Shown here one piece after another: positions 50,836 to 60,287 of a stretch of DNA of 64,000 bases. Made by a program: the position numbers and the translations under genes. The DNA is from Caldilineae bacterium (GTDB lineage: Bacteria > Chloroflexota > Anaerolineae > JAAEKA01). The notes below the pieces were generated by a model. That model was not told the origin of the DNA. It did not search any database and was given only the letters and a program-made list of their open reading frames with translations. Numbering within the stretch: the first letter of the stretch is position 1; each line of letters opens with the position of its first letter. The stretch lies in NCBI GenBank assembly GCA_020634555.1, contig JACKBK010000004.1:62001-126000 (forward strand), written 5' to 3'.

Positions 50836-51495
50836 ATGAAGAACCTGCAAAAGTTGGGTGGCTTCGCCGCACTGTACCTGGCAGTAGCATATTTGACAGG
50901 TATTGTGTTGTTTCTGTTTGTGTTGAACTACCCCAGCATTGTCGAACCTGCTCAGAAGGTGGCCTTAGTCGTAGACAAACAGATGGTTATTTACATAACG
51001 AACCTGTTTATGTATGTGATATTCGGATTCTTTCTGGTTGTTTTGGCCCTGGCGCTTTACGAGCGATTGAAAGCCGCTTCAGCAGCAATCATTCGGACGG
51101 CGACTGCTGTTGGGATTATCTGGGCCGGTGCGCTGATTGCCAGCGGCATGGTAGCCAACGCTGGTATTGCTCCTGTCGTCGCGCTCTATGGAAAAGACCC
51201 AACGCAGGCAGCTTTGACCTGGTTGGCCATCGAGTCTGTGGCAAATGGACTGGGCGGTGCGAATGGTGAAATTCTCGGCGGCCTTTTCACGCTTTTTATA
51301 AGTTGGGCTGCTTTACAAGTGAACGGGCTTCCCAGGGGACTGAGCTATCTTGGCATTTTGGTTGGCGCGGTAGGTATCATTTCGACTGTGCCGGGTCTTA
51401 GTGTCCTGACGGGACTGTTTGGAATGAGCCAGATCCTGTGGTTCATCTGGCTGGGAATCGTTCTGTTGCGTCGTAGTCCGAGCGCAGCAGTTTGA
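50836..51495 (+). CDS. DUF4386-like membrane protein (second)
   Basis: GAAGGAG lies 10 bp before the ATG at 50836. The 219-residue protein has about six membrane helices: LGGFAALYLAVAYLTGIVLF, MVIYITNLFMYVIFGFFLVV, ATAVGIIWAGALIASGMVAN, ILGGLFTLFISWAALQ, LGILVGAVGIISTVPGLSVL and LWFIWLGIVLLRRSP. The conserved 'WLAIESVANGLGG' loop and overall layout fit DUF4386. Function unknown. It precedes a zinc-free reductase, a DUF4386 remnant and a MalT regulator. Confidence 0.75.
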   Translation: MKNLQKLGGFAALYLAVAYLTGIVLFLFVLNYPSIVEPAQKVALVVDKQMVIYITNLFMYVIFGFFLVVLALALYERLKAASAAIIRTATAVGIIWAGALIASGMVANAGIAPVVALYGKDPTQAALTWLAIESVANGLGGANGEILGGLFTLFISWAALQVNGLPRGLSYLGILVGAVGIISTVPGLSVLTGLFGMSQILWFIWLGIVLLRRSPSAAV

Positions 51496-51601
51496 GACGA
51501 GGAACACAATGGCAACTCTCTGATTGAAAGCAGAATCAATCGCATGGCTACGAACATCAGCAATTCGCTTCAGCCGAATTCCGCGAAGGAAGTAAACCAA
51601 G

Positions 51602-52570
51602 ATGAAGGCAATCGTTCAGAACAGCTACGGCTCGCCGGATCGTCTCGAACTGAAAGAGGTTCCCAAGCCGGCGATCAACGAAGACCAGGTGCTGGTGCGT
51701 GTCCACGCAGCCAGCCTCAATGCAGGCGACTACTTCACCGTCATGGGAAATCCCTGGCTTGTCCGATTCACCGTGGGCTTCCCCAGGCCGAAGAACCACA
51801 TCCTGGGCTGGGACCTGGCAGGTCGCGTCGAGGCTGTCGGCCGCAACATAACGCAGTTCCAGCCGGGCGACGCCGTGTACGCAGCGGTCAACCACAGCCT
51901 GGCCGAGTATGTGAGTGTAGCCGCAGACAAACTAGCTGCGAAACCGGCCAATCTCACCTTCGAGCAGGCCGCGGCCGTGCCTACCGCCGGGCTGACCGCC
52001 CTCCAGGGCCTGCGCGATGCAGGAAAGCTCCAATCAGGACAAAAGGTCCTCATCAACGGCGCTTCGGGTGGCGTGGGCACTTTCGCGGTGCAGATCGCCA
52101 AGGCGTTGGGCGCAGAAGTGACCGGTGTATGCAGCACCAGAAACGTGGACATGGTGCGTTCCATCGGTGCGGACTACGTGATCGACTACAGCAAGCAGGA
52201 CTTCACGCAGGGCGAGCAGCGGTACGACCTCATCCTCGACAACGTGGGCAACCGTTCGTTCTCCGACCTGCGAAGAGCGCTCAACCCACAGGGCGTTGTT
52301 GTGCCCAACAGCGGCCACGGCGGCATGACCTACGTCTTCAAAGCTTTCCTCTTGTCGCCTTTCACGCGGCAGGTAGCACGTCCCTATATCGCGAATACCC
52401 ACAGCGAGGACCTGGTTGCTCTCAAGGAACTTATCGAATCAGGCCTGGTGACGCCGGTCATCGACCGCACGTACCCGCTGAGCCGAACTCACGAGGCGCT
52501 GAGTTACACGGGAAAGGGCCACGTTCGCGGCAAGGTTGTCATTGTCGTTGAAGAAGGAGAAAACTCATGA
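51602..52570 (+). CDS. Medium-chain NAD(P)-dependent reductase (zinc-free), paralog
   Basis: AAGGAAG precedes the ATG by 9 bp. The 322-residue protein has MKAIVQNSYGSPDRLELKEV, ILGWDLAGRVEAVGRNITQF and 'VLINGASGGVGTFAVQIAKA' (NADP loop), with KPANLTFEQAAAVPTAGLTA. It resembles the 43979 protein over its whole length. Zinc ligands are absent. The stop overlaps the start of a truncated DUF4386 frame by 4 bp. Confidence 0.9.
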   Translation: MKAIVQNSYGSPDRLELKEVPKPAINEDQVLVRVHAASLNAGDYFTVMGNPWLVRFTVGFPRPKNHILGWDLAGRVEAVGRNITQFQPGDAVYAAVNHSLAEYVSVAADKLAAKPANLTFEQAAAVPTAGLTALQGLRDAGKLQSGQKVLINGASGGVGTFAVQIAKALGAEVTGVCSTRNVDMVRSIGADYVIDYSKQDFTQGEQRYDLILDNVGNRSFSDLRRALNPQGVVVPNSGHGGMTYVFKAFLLSPFTRQVARPYIANTHSEDLVALKELIESGLVTPVIDRTYPLSRTHEALSYTGKGHVRGKVVIVVEEGENS

Positions 52571-52695
52571 TCTCGGAGAAGAATGCCCCCAGACTCCTGG
52601 GAGCAGCGTTTCTATTCGTCGTCGTAGTCAGCCTGGCCAGCGGCCTGCTGTTGTCGTCAGCGGCGGGATCGGGCAGGTGGATAAGCCAGGGGTAG
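52567..52695 (+). pseudogene. N-terminal remnant of a DUF4386 gene
   Basis: GAAGGAG and an ATGA overlap start a frame of only 42 codons: MISEKNAPRLLGAAFLFVVV, then VSLASGLLLSSAAGSGRWIS and a TAG. This is the first membrane helix and the 'SSxxGSG' of DUF4386 proteins, cut off. The promoter of the next MalT gene begins within the lost part. Confidence 0.7.
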
Positions 52696-52706
52696 CCGCC
52701 GCGTTC

Positions 52707-52735
52707 TTGCCTGGGGGGTTCGCCAGCGGTACAAT
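52707..52735 (+). promoter_or_regulatory. Promoter giving a leaderless mRNA for the second MalT gene
   Basis: TTGCCT (52707-52712) and TACAAT (52730-52735) have a 17-bp spacer. The ATG at 52745 is 9 bases past the -10 box and there is no ribosome site. Confidence 0.6.
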
Positions 52736-52744
52736 TTCGGTCCC

Positions 52745-55465
52745 ATGACGTTGACTTTGCTGCGTACCAAACTACTCCCGCCGCCATCGCCTCCCAGCGT
52801 CATCCAGCGCGAGCGCCTGCTGGATCAACTCGACCGGGGCCTGGCGCAGGGTCGCAAGCTGACGCTGGTATCGGCACAGGCTGGCGCCGGCAAGACGACT
52901 CTGCTGGCTGGCTGGCTGCACCGGCGGCTCAAGCAGCGCGCCCTGGCGGTAGGCTGGCTGGGTCTGGACCCGGCTGACAACGACCCGACGCGCTTTCTGT
53001 CCTACCTGCTGGCTGCGTTTCAAGAGGCAGCACCGGCGCTGGACGACAGCTTGCAGTCCACTATGCGCTCCCCGCAGCCGCCTCCTGCTGAGGTGTTGTT
53101 GACCGCGCTGATCAACCAGTTGAGCGAGCTGGCTACGCCATTGGTCATCTTTCTGGATGACTACCACCTCATCGAAACTTTGGCCATTCACCAGGCGCTG
53201 ACCTTTCTGCTGGACCACCAGCCAGCCAACCTTCACCTGGTGCTGGCGACGCGGGCCGATCCAGCCCTGCCTCTGGCCCGCCTGCGAACACGCGACCAAC
53301 TGAACGAGTTGCGCATCAGCGACCTGCGCTTCAGCACGGAGGAGGCGGCGAGGTTTCTGAACAATGGGATGAACTTGCAGCTCACCTCGAACGACATCCA
53401 AACACTGGAGTCCCGCACCGAGGGCTGGGTTGCTGGCCTGCAACTGGCCGGACTCTCGCTGCGCGGCAGGGATCTCGCCGCCACCACAGCTTTCATCGCT
53501 GCTTTCGGCGGCACCCACCACTTTGTACTGGACTACCTGGCCGAGGAGGTCTTCCAGCAGCAGACGGAGCAGGTGCAATCGTTTTTGTTGCAAACGGCCA
53601 TTCTGGAGCGTCTGTGCGGGCCGTTATGCGATGCTGTGACCCGGCCTGGGTCTGGCCTTCTCGACAGCCAGTCTATGCTGGAGCGGTTGGTCGAGGAGAA
53701 CCTCTTCTTGTTACCCCTGGACGAAGAACGTCGCTGGTTCCGTTATCACCGCTTGTTCGCCGATCTGCTGCGCCAACGTCTGGCGCGGTCCAGTCCGGAG
53801 CTGGTAAACACCCTGCATCGACGAGCGGCCGGATGGCTGTCCACCAATGGCTACCCTGGAGAGGCATTCGAGCACTGGCTAGCCGCAGACGCCGGCGAGG
53901 AGGCGGCTCAGCTAGCGGAAGAGTTGGGTTTTGAGATGTTGGAACAGGGCCAGTTGACGCTCCTGTTAAGCTGGCTGACCCGTTTGCCGGAGCAAGCAGT
54001 TCAGTCGCGACCCTGGCTTTGCGTATACTACGCTTGGGCGCTCCTTCTGTCGGGCCAACCAATGGCTGTTGAAACTCACTTGCAGGCAGCCGAGCAGCAT
54101 AATGAAGCCGTGGGTTGGGCGGATCCGTCCTTGCGCGGCAACATCGACGCCATTCGCTCCTACATGTTGGCCTTGCAGGGCGCCATACCTGAAGCTATCG
54201 GCTTTGCTCGTTCTGCGCTGGTGACGTTGCCTGAGGATGCGGCCTCGGTACGCAGCATTGTGGCTTTCACGCTGGGCGGCATCAACTTCCTCAGCGGAAA
54301 CGTGTTGGACGCCGAGCAGGCTTTCGCTGAGGCAGCTGCCATGGGCCGCAGGTCCGGCAATCTGCATGTGGCTGCTCCCGCCCTGCGATCCCTGGGTAAT
54401 CTCCTGGTCACTCAGGGCAAGCTTCACCAGGCTGCGGCGACCTACCGCGAGGCGTTGCGGCTGGCAGAGACGGCACAAGGTCGTACCCTGCCGGTAGCTG
54501 CCGGCTCGCTGCTGGGGCTGGGAGAACTGGCCTACGAATGGAACGACTTAACCGCGGCCGAGGAGCACAGCCGGGTCGGCATCGAGTTGAGCCGCCAGTG
54601 GGGCAACTACGACACAATGGCCCACGGCCTGCTCTCTCTGGCACACGTGGAGCAAGCGCGCGGCGATCCGGCCGCAGCCAGGCGGTTGCTCGACGAGGCC
54701 TCGCAACTGGCCCAGGAACACACGTTGGACGTGACCTTTGAACCCAGGCTGATGGCTATGCGAGTACGGCTGGACCTGGAAGCAGGAGAGGCTGCCGCGG
54801 CCCTGAGTGAGCTGCGCCGGCGCGGCCTCCGCTCAGACAGCGCACTCAGCCTGCCACGAGAAGCGGAGTTGCTGGTGCTGGTGCAGGCGATGCTGGCCGG
54901 GGGACAGGTCAACAAGGCAAAAGGGCTGCTTGCCAGGTTGATCGATGCCGCTGGCAATAGCGGGCGGCACGGCGACGAAGCGCGCCTTCTGGCGTTCTCG
55001 GCGTTGGCATGGCAGACGCAGGGCGACGGCCGGCAAGCACTGGCCAACCTCGTTCGGGCACTGCGGCTGGCACAACCAGGCGACATGGTGCGCAGCTTCG
55101 TCGACCTGGGCGGATTGCTGGCTGATCTGCTGCGCCAGATACCCGCGCATAGCGATGTTGCCGGCTATGCCAGCCGTTTGTTGAATGCTTTTCCTGCGCC
55201 CTTCCCTGTCCCTTCGGTAGCCTCTCTTTCCCCTAACCAATCCCTGGTAGAACCACTGAGTGATCGCGAGCTGGAGGTGCTGGCCTTGCTTGCTCGGGGC
55301 TTCAGCAACCGCCAGATCGCTGACAAGCTGATCATCTCGGTCGGCACAGTCAAGGCTCATACATCCAACATCTATGGCAAGCTGGGGGTGCGCAGCCGCG
55401 CACAGGCAGTCATTGCCGCCCGGGACCTGGGGCTGCTCGAATCCCTCCGAGACGGTTCCCAATAA
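52745..55465 (+). CDS. MalT-like LuxR transcriptional regulator (second)
   Basis: The 906-residue protein has TLLRTKLLPPPSPPSVIQRE, Walker A 'VSAQAGAGKTTLLAGWL' (about residues 42-58), 'VIFLDDYHLIETLA' as Walker B, TPR-like repeats and the LuxR domain at the end (about 835-895): LSDRELEVLALLARGFSNRQ and VGTVKAHTSNIYGKLGVRSR. It is colinear with the regulator at 45791 but well diverged. The gene has its own, apparently leaderless, promoter and is followed by the small conserved protein at 55578. Confidence 0.93.
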   Translation: MTLTLLRTKLLPPPSPPSVIQRERLLDQLDRGLAQGRKLTLVSAQAGAGKTTLLAGWLHRRLKQRALAVGWLGLDPADNDPTRFLSYLLAAFQEAAPALDDSLQSTMRSPQPPPAEVLLTALINQLSELATPLVIFLDDYHLIETLAIHQALTFLLDHQPANLHLVLATRADPALPLARLRTRDQLNELRISDLRFSTEEAARFLNNGMNLQLTSNDIQTLESRTEGWVAGLQLAGLSLRGRDLAATTAFIAAFGGTHHFVLDYLAEEVFQQQTEQVQSFLLQTAILERLCGPLCDAVTRPGSGLLDSQSMLERLVEENLFLLPLDEERRWFRYHRLFADLLRQRLARSSPELVNTLHRRAAGWLSTNGYPGEAFEHWLAADAGEEAAQLAEELGFEMLEQGQLTLLLSWLTRLPEQAVQSRPWLCVYYAWALLLSGQPMAVETHLQAAEQHNEAVGWADPSLRGNIDAIRSYMLALQGAIPEAIGFARSALVTLPEDAASVRSIVAFTLGGINFLSGNVLDAEQAFAEAAAMGRRSGNLHVAAPALRSLGNLLVTQGKLHQAAATYREALRLAETAQGRTLPVAAGSLLGLGELAYEWNDLTAAEEHSRVGIELSRQWGNYDTMAHGLLSLAHVEQARGDPAAARRLLDEASQLAQEHTLDVTFEPRLMAMRVRLDLEAGEAAAALSELRRRGLRSDSALSLPREAELLVLVQAMLAGGQVNKAKGLLARLIDAAGNSGRHGDEARLLAFSALAWQTQGDGRQALANLVRALRLAQPGDMVRSFVDLGGLLADLLRQIPAHSDVAGYASRLLNAFPAPFPVPSVASLSPNQSLVEPLSDRELEVLALLARGFSNRQIADKLIISVGTVKAHTSNIYGKLGVRSRAQAVIAARDLGLLESLRDGSQ

Positions 55466-55577
55466 ACCCGCAGATAAACCTTCGACTGATGCGGTCAGCC
55501 ATCTAAACCTGATACACTGGGGGTAAGTGTGAGCGCCTGTCTCGTCACGCCACAAGATTGTCCACAGGAGTCTGGCT

Positions 55578-55784
55578 ATGAGCAACCAGTACTATGAGAT
55601 CACGATCGAGGGCCCGCTGTCTGCGCAGTGGAGCGACTGGTTCGAGGGCTTGACGATCACATCCCAGCCCGATGGTCTGACACGGCTGGTTGGAACCGTG
55701 GCAGACCAGGCTGCCCTGTTTGGTGTGCTAGGCAAGGTGCGTGATTTGGGCTTGACGCTGGTTTCAGTGAATTCCAGGCGCTAA
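55578..55784 (+). CDS. Small conserved protein (YEI...DWF...GLTIT family), copy 2
   Basis: CAGGAG lies before the ATG. The 68-residue protein reads YYEITIEGPLSAQWSDWFEG, LTITSQPDGLTRLVGTVADQ and FGVLGKVRDLGLTLVSVN. It shares the spacing of QW-x-DWF-x-GLTIT and DQAAL with the protein at 49600. It lacks that protein's extensions, so it marks the minimal domain. Function is unknown; each copy lies downstream of a MalT regulator. Confidence 0.82.
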   Translation: MSNQYYEITIEGPLSAQWSDWFEGLTITSQPDGLTRLVGTVADQAALFGVLGKVRDLGLTLVSVNSRR

Positions 55785-55812
55785 AGTACAGCCGTATAAC
55801 CAGGAGGCTATC

Positions 55813-56583
55813 ATGATCAAGGTCAAACAACTACCCCGGCGGCAGCGCTACCGCCAGGCGCTACTGATGCTTTCGCTGTTGCTGTTTCCCGTTACGCTCT
55901 ATTACTTCTCGCCAATGTTGATCTTGCAGGGCGCGTCGGAGGGCATCATCAACGCCAGTTTTATCGTTTTCGGCTTGATGTTTCTATCGTCCCTGTTCGT
56001 GGGACGGCTGTGGTGTGGTTGGGCCTGCCCGGCCGGCGCGCTGCAGGAGTTCGGCCAGCCGATCAACAACAAGCGGACACCTGGCGGCAAGTTCAACTGG
56101 ATCAAGTGGATGATCTGGGTTCCCTGGATCGTGTTGATCGTCGCGCTGGCCATGAGCGCCGGCGGCTACCACACGGTCAACCCGTTGTACCAACTGGAGA
56201 CCGGCGCGACGCTGGCGTTGCCGCTGGATGGCGGCAGTCCGCCCTGGTTCATGATCTACTACATCATCCTGGCTCTGTTCCTCGGGCTGGCCGTGGTCTT
56301 TGGCCGCCGCGCCAGTTGCCACAGCATTTGCTGGATGGCGCCCTTTATGATTTTGGGACGCTGGTTGCGCAACCGTGGCAGATGGCCGAGCCTGCGCCTG
56401 GTGGCAGAGGCGGACAAGTGTACCCATTGCCAGACCTGTTCCCGGGGGTGTCCCATGAGTCTGGATGTACACACCATGGTGCAACGCATGGACATGGAAG
56501 ACAGCGAGTGCATTCTTTGTGGCACCTGCGTCGATGGCTGTTCCAAAAACGCGATCCGTTTTACTTTCAGCGCCGGTCGCTAG
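55813..56583 (+). CDS. NapH/RdxA-type 4Fe-4S membrane protein
   Basis: ACCAGGAGG precedes the ATG. The 256-residue protein has about five membrane helices, the 'GRLWCGWACPAGALQEFGQP' motif of NapH/PceC-like proteins, a second membrane cysteine stretch RRASCHSICWMAPFM and two 4Fe-4S clusters at the C-terminus: DKCTHCQTCSRGCPMSLDVH and 'SECILCGTCVDGCSKNAIRF'. It moves electrons between quinol and a periplasmic or cytoplasmic partner that is not obvious here. It follows the small conserved protein by 28 bp. Confidence 0.9.
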   Translation: MIKVKQLPRRQRYRQALLMLSLLLFPVTLYYFSPMLILQGASEGIINASFIVFGLMFLSSLFVGRLWCGWACPAGALQEFGQPINNKRTPGGKFNWIKWMIWVPWIVLIVALAMSAGGYHTVNPLYQLETGATLALPLDGGSPPWFMIYYIILALFLGLAVVFGRRASCHSICWMAPFMILGRWLRNRGRWPSLRLVAEADKCTHCQTCSRGCPMSLDVHTMVQRMDMEDSECILCGTCVDGCSKNAIRFTFSAGR

Positions 56584-56695
56584 CGTAGATCTTTCGGTGC
56601 GTCGGTTTGAGATGTTCGGTGGCAGGCTCAAAGGCCAGAATTGCTATAAATGAGCCGCCCAGTTCCCAACAACCGACTTGCATTGTGGAATCGCA

Positions 56696-56731
56696 AACCG
56701 GGGAGCCGGCCCAGTTGCCAACTCCCCGGTT
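56696..56731. terminator. Bidirectional terminator between convergent genes
   Basis: A perfect 10-bp stem (56696-56705 with 56722-56731) with a 16-base loop lies between the NapH-like gene and the minus-strand phytase-like gene. TTTTGAC follows on the plus strand. Confidence 0.6.
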
Positions 56732-56797
56732 TTGACTCGCTGGCGTCAGTGACGCTATGTTTTTCTGTTACCGGCGAGTGAATTCGTAGATGTTGGT

Positions 56798-59700
56798 TTA
56801 GTCCAGCGCTTCACCGGCAGCGGCCTCTGGAACCGGCTGCCGGTAGCTGTGGAACATGACCCGCAGATAGCCGGTCTTCGACGGATCGAAGTTTTCCTGG
56901 GTGGCGAGGCCGTAGCGTACCCCGCGGTTGTCGTTCGATGTCAGGATGAAACCGCGTTGCGGGCTGCCGTTCAGCCACCCGGCCACGGCATCGGTCACGT
57001 CGAACCGCACCCACGTTTCCAATCGCCCACTCCCGACCATCGCGGTGTCCAGCGCGGGACCGAAGTCGCCGCCAGGAACCGTCCATGGGGTGCTCCATGT
57101 GGCAGACTGCTCTTGCCATTGTGTATCCAACTCATGCACCGAAATGCTGACCACCGAGCTCGACCATGTCGAGAAGCCGCGCCCTTCGGTAACGTAGAGG
57201 TACAGGTACGCGGCATCCACTGCCGAGTCGGGCGGGATGCAGGTCAATGGATCGTTGCAGACAGGCACCTGCGCCATCGTCAGCGGTCGCATCTGGTCAT
57301 AGAACCCGACCCACATCGTCTGCGCGCCGCCGTAGTTGGCGGCCGGCTGCGTGCCGTTGATGAATGTGTCCATGCTTACGTCGTAGCGGCGCGAGCGCAT
57401 GACCGCCGGGCCGGTGCTCTCCACGGCGTAGACAGTCACCGTACCGCTGACTTCGTTGGTCACGATGAGCAACGGCGTGGCGGCAGAGCTTTCGGCCGCG
57501 GGCACGAAGAGAATCCCCTCCGGGCTGAGGTCATCCGCTGGCTGCGGGGTGTAGCTGGCGAAGATGGGCGAATACGGCGAGGTCACGTCGTATACCGCGA
57601 TGCCGCCGGTCCGTTCCATGCCTACGAACGCATAGATCCGGCCGTTGATCTCGCCGGTGTCGGTGCCCTCCGGCTCCGGCCCCTTGTTGTCGCTGCGGCT
57701 GTCGAAGCTGTCAACGTCGCCGTTGGAGTTAAAGATGTCCGGCACAACATCGGCGGTCGTCTGCTCGAAGTCGTCGCTGCTGTCGTACGCCAGGTTGCCG
57801 TACTGGTCCCAGACGCTGAAGGATCGGGCGCCGTAGGCCCAAAGCTGCTCGTAGGCGCCATCGTTGTCGATGTCGCCATTGATGGACGACACACCCAGCC
57901 GGCCGATAGCTTCGTCCTGTTGCAGCCAGCCGGCATTGGGGAACGCCGTCGAGTCCAGCGTCAGATCCTTGATGCGCTCGTCCTCGTCGCGGGCGTCGCC
58001 TTCGTTGGCCGTCACGTAGAAGAGGGAACCGTTGACCTCGAACGAGGCCACAGCGTCCGGCATGTAGACGCCGTAGACAGGCCAGCGCTTGATGTTGATC
58101 CCGCCGTCGCGGTCGCTGGCGTCCAGCCGGTTGCCGTCGCCGAAGCTGATGATGCCCAGCACTTCCGGCGTGGGATTGGGGTTCAGCGGCACGCTGCCGT
58201 TGCCGGGAATTTCCTCGTCCAGCAGGCCGAAGTCGTTGTCGTTGATCACGGCCAGGCTGCCGTCGGGCAGCAGGGCCAGGCCCTCAGCCTTGTCGCCCGC
58301 AGTGTAGCCGATGGACGGAAGGTTTGTGACCTTGACTTTGTTGACTACGCCGATTCCCTGCGCCGCCAAGTCGTCAGCCGTGTGCTGTTCCAGGGTCTTG
58401 CCGGGCATCAGCGGCGGCGCATCGGGGTCAAGCAGGTTGGTTGCGCCCGCCAGATCGACGCGGAAGATGTACTTCTTGGCGTAAGGGGCCGTCGATGAGT
58501 CACGCTCGATGGTGTAAAACTGGCCGTTGCCGGCGTACACCGCATCGCCCAGCTTATCCACCTTGCTGGTTCGATAGTCCAGACCTTCCAGCATGTACAC
58601 GTATTCCGTCACCGACTGGCCTGTGGCCGCGTCGATGCCGATCATGCGCAACACATCCGAGGCGCTGGATGTTGCCCGGTCAGGGTTGGCCAGCGGGCTT
58701 TGAATGAAGCCGTAGACGATGTTATTGTCGGTGTCCATCGCGATGCCCTCGAACCCGCGGTTGGGCACGCGCTTGGCGAAGTCGGCGGGAAGGGTCTCGC
58801 TGCCGTAGGTTCCGACCGGCTGGCCGGCTGCTGCCGCCGTTCCCTCAGGAACAAAGCGGTCGATCAGCACACCGTTGTCGGCGAAGTGATAGATGGCCGG
58901 CCGGTATTCGTCTGCCATCCAGTAGCTGCCGTCCGGCGCGACAACGATTCCTTCCAGGTCAGCGCCCAGTTCGTCATAAGGCAGCGGGTTGCCGAACAGA
59001 TCAACTGGCTCCTCGTCCGCGCCGGGGATGTTGGGCAGGCCGGTGATTGGGGTCACGCCGTCGCTGCGCGTCAGCATCTGCTGGCCGGTGATGGTGATCT
59101 CGCCGGTCACGCCGTCCAGCTCGAATGAGACAACGCGCGCCTGGTAGCCAGGCAGGGCGAAGGGGCGCTCAGGCTCGCCGTCGCCATCGGTGTCGGTCGG
59201 CGCGCCGTTGGGGCCGCGGTCCGGCACGGTCACGAAGCGATAGGCGCCTGTGTCGGGGTTCATCCCCATAAACCAGAGGCCCGAGAACCCGCCCAGATCG
59301 ATGGTCTGTCCGGCCGGTGTGACGCCCAGCGGCGGCAGGTCGGCAAAGCCGTACTGTTGCAACTCAATGACGCCGCGGCTGTGGTCCTTCAATCCCATGG
59401 GCAGGATGTCCTTGACCGTGGCGTTGGCGATATCGACCACTGCGAACCCGTCGGCTTCCTGCAACGTCACGAAGGCCGTGCTGTCGTCCGGCGAGATCGC
59501 GATGTACTCCGGCTCCACATCCTGCGACGTGCTCTTGTCGGGGAAGATGCGAATGCCGCGGCCACGCAGTTCGTTCTCGCGGCCGTCGAACGCTGTAAAA
59601 TCGGCGGTGGCTACCGTCGCGCTCATGATACCGTCCGACAGATCGATGATGGTGATCGACCCCTCAGGGTCCACATCGTCGCCCGGTTCGCCCTCGTTGG

Positions 59701-60226
59701 CGGTCAGGACCTTGCTGCCGTCGTGGGTAAAGGTGATCATGTCGGGCATGGCGCCGGTGGGGTAGGTGGTGATCAGCGCACCATCGACGTCGAAAAAGCC
59801 CACGCGGCCGTCTGCCTGCGGATCGGCCGCATCTTCCAGCGCGACCGCCACCAGCCCGTCGTAGACCGCGACGCTGTTTGGCGAAGCACCCAGTGTATCC
59901 GAAAGGTTGACGGTGGCTACCAGCGCCGGGGCTGTCGGATCGCTGATGTCGAGGATCTGCAGCAGCCCTACCGGGTCTTCGGTAGCAGCCTCAGTCGCGG
60001 CTGTGACAAAAACACGCTGGCTGCCGGGATCATAGGCTGAGATCTCGGCACCCACAGCCTGATAACGGCCAATCGCCTCCAAAGATATGGCGCCTGAAGC
60101 TGGCGGCGGCCCTGCAGGAGTTTCCGGCGCTTCGCCGGCCAATACTGAGCCGGCTGTCAAGCACACGATGAGCAGCGATGTTAAAGCGAGCAATGTGCTG
60201 CGTGCTGGGTTGAAAGATCGTCTCAC
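56798..60226 (-). CDS. Secreted choice-of-anchor-I / phytase-esterase-like / DNRLRE fusion
   Basis: The 1142-residue protein starts with a signal peptide (ending about residue 31, VLAGEAPE). Residues about 45-275 and again about 700-925 look like the split beta-propeller of choice-of-anchor-I proteins: VFVTAATEAATEDPVGLLQIL, SKVLTANEGEPGDDVDPEGS and YVTANEGDARDEDERIKDLT (quoted in part). Between them, about 285-690, is the esterase-like domain of phytase relatives: GFSGLWFMGMNPDTGAYRFV, 'VPDRGPNGAPTDTDGDGEPE', GADLEGIVVAPDGSYWMADE and PNRGFEGIAMDTDNNIVYGF. The C-terminus (about 935-1125) resembles DNRLRE-type stalk domains (YDVSMDTFINGTQPAANYGG). It is probably a calcium-dependent phosphatase-like surface or extracellular enzyme. 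A Pho-type operator upstream agrees. Confidence 0.85.
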   Translation of the reverse strand: MRRSFNPARSTLLALTSLLIVCLTAGSVLAGEAPETPAGPPPASGAISLEAIGRYQAVGAEISAYDPGSQRVFVTAATEAATEDPVGLLQILDISDPTAPALVATVNLSDTLGASPNSVAVYDGLVAVALEDAADPQADGRVGFFDVDGALITTYPTGAMPDMITFTHDGSKVLTANEGEPGDDVDPEGSITIIDLSDGIMSATVATADFTAFDGRENELRGRGIRIFPDKSTSQDVEPEYIAISPDDSTAFVTLQEADGFAVVDIANATVKDILPMGLKDHSRGVIELQQYGFADLPPLGVTPAGQTIDLGGFSGLWFMGMNPDTGAYRFVTVPDRGPNGAPTDTDGDGEPERPFALPGYQARVVSFELDGVTGEITITGQQMLTRSDGVTPITGLPNIPGADEEPVDLFGNPLPYDELGADLEGIVVAPDGSYWMADEYRPAIYHFADNGVLIDRFVPEGTAAAAGQPVGTYGSETLPADFAKRVPNRGFEGIAMDTDNNIVYGFIQSPLANPDRATSSASDVLRMIGIDAATGQSVTEYVYMLEGLDYRTSKVDKLGDAVYAGNGQFYTIERDSSTAPYAKKYIFRVDLAGATNLLDPDAPPLMPGKTLEQHTADDLAAQGIGVVNKVKVTNLPSIGYTAGDKAEGLALLPDGSLAVINDNDFGLLDEEIPGNGSVPLNPNPTPEVLGIISFGDGNRLDASDRDGGINIKRWPVYGVYMPDAVASFEVNGSLFYVTANEGDARDEDERIKDLTLDSTAFPNAGWLQQDEAIGRLGVSSINGDIDNDGAYEQLWAYGARSFSVWDQYGNLAYDSSDDFEQTTADVVPDIFNSNGDVDSFDSRSDNKGPEPEGTDTGEINGRIYAFVGMERTGGIAVYDVTSPYSPIFASYTPQPADDLSPEGILFVPAAESSAATPLLIVTNEVSGTVTVYAVESTGPAVMRSRRYDVSMDTFINGTQPAANYGGAQTMWVGFYDQMRPLTMAQVPVCNDPLTCIPPDSAVDAAYLYLYVTEGRGFSTWSSSVVSISVHELDTQWQEQSATWSTPWTVPGGDFGPALDTAMVGSGRLETWVRFDVTDAVAGWLNGSPQRGFILTSNDNRGVRYGLATQENFDPSKTGYLRVMFHSYRQPVPEAAAGEALD

Positions 60227-60287
60227 AAGTTTCCTCCTTGGAATCGAAATAAGAGAGTTTATGCCTGGCCCGTCCAGGCCACCACCG

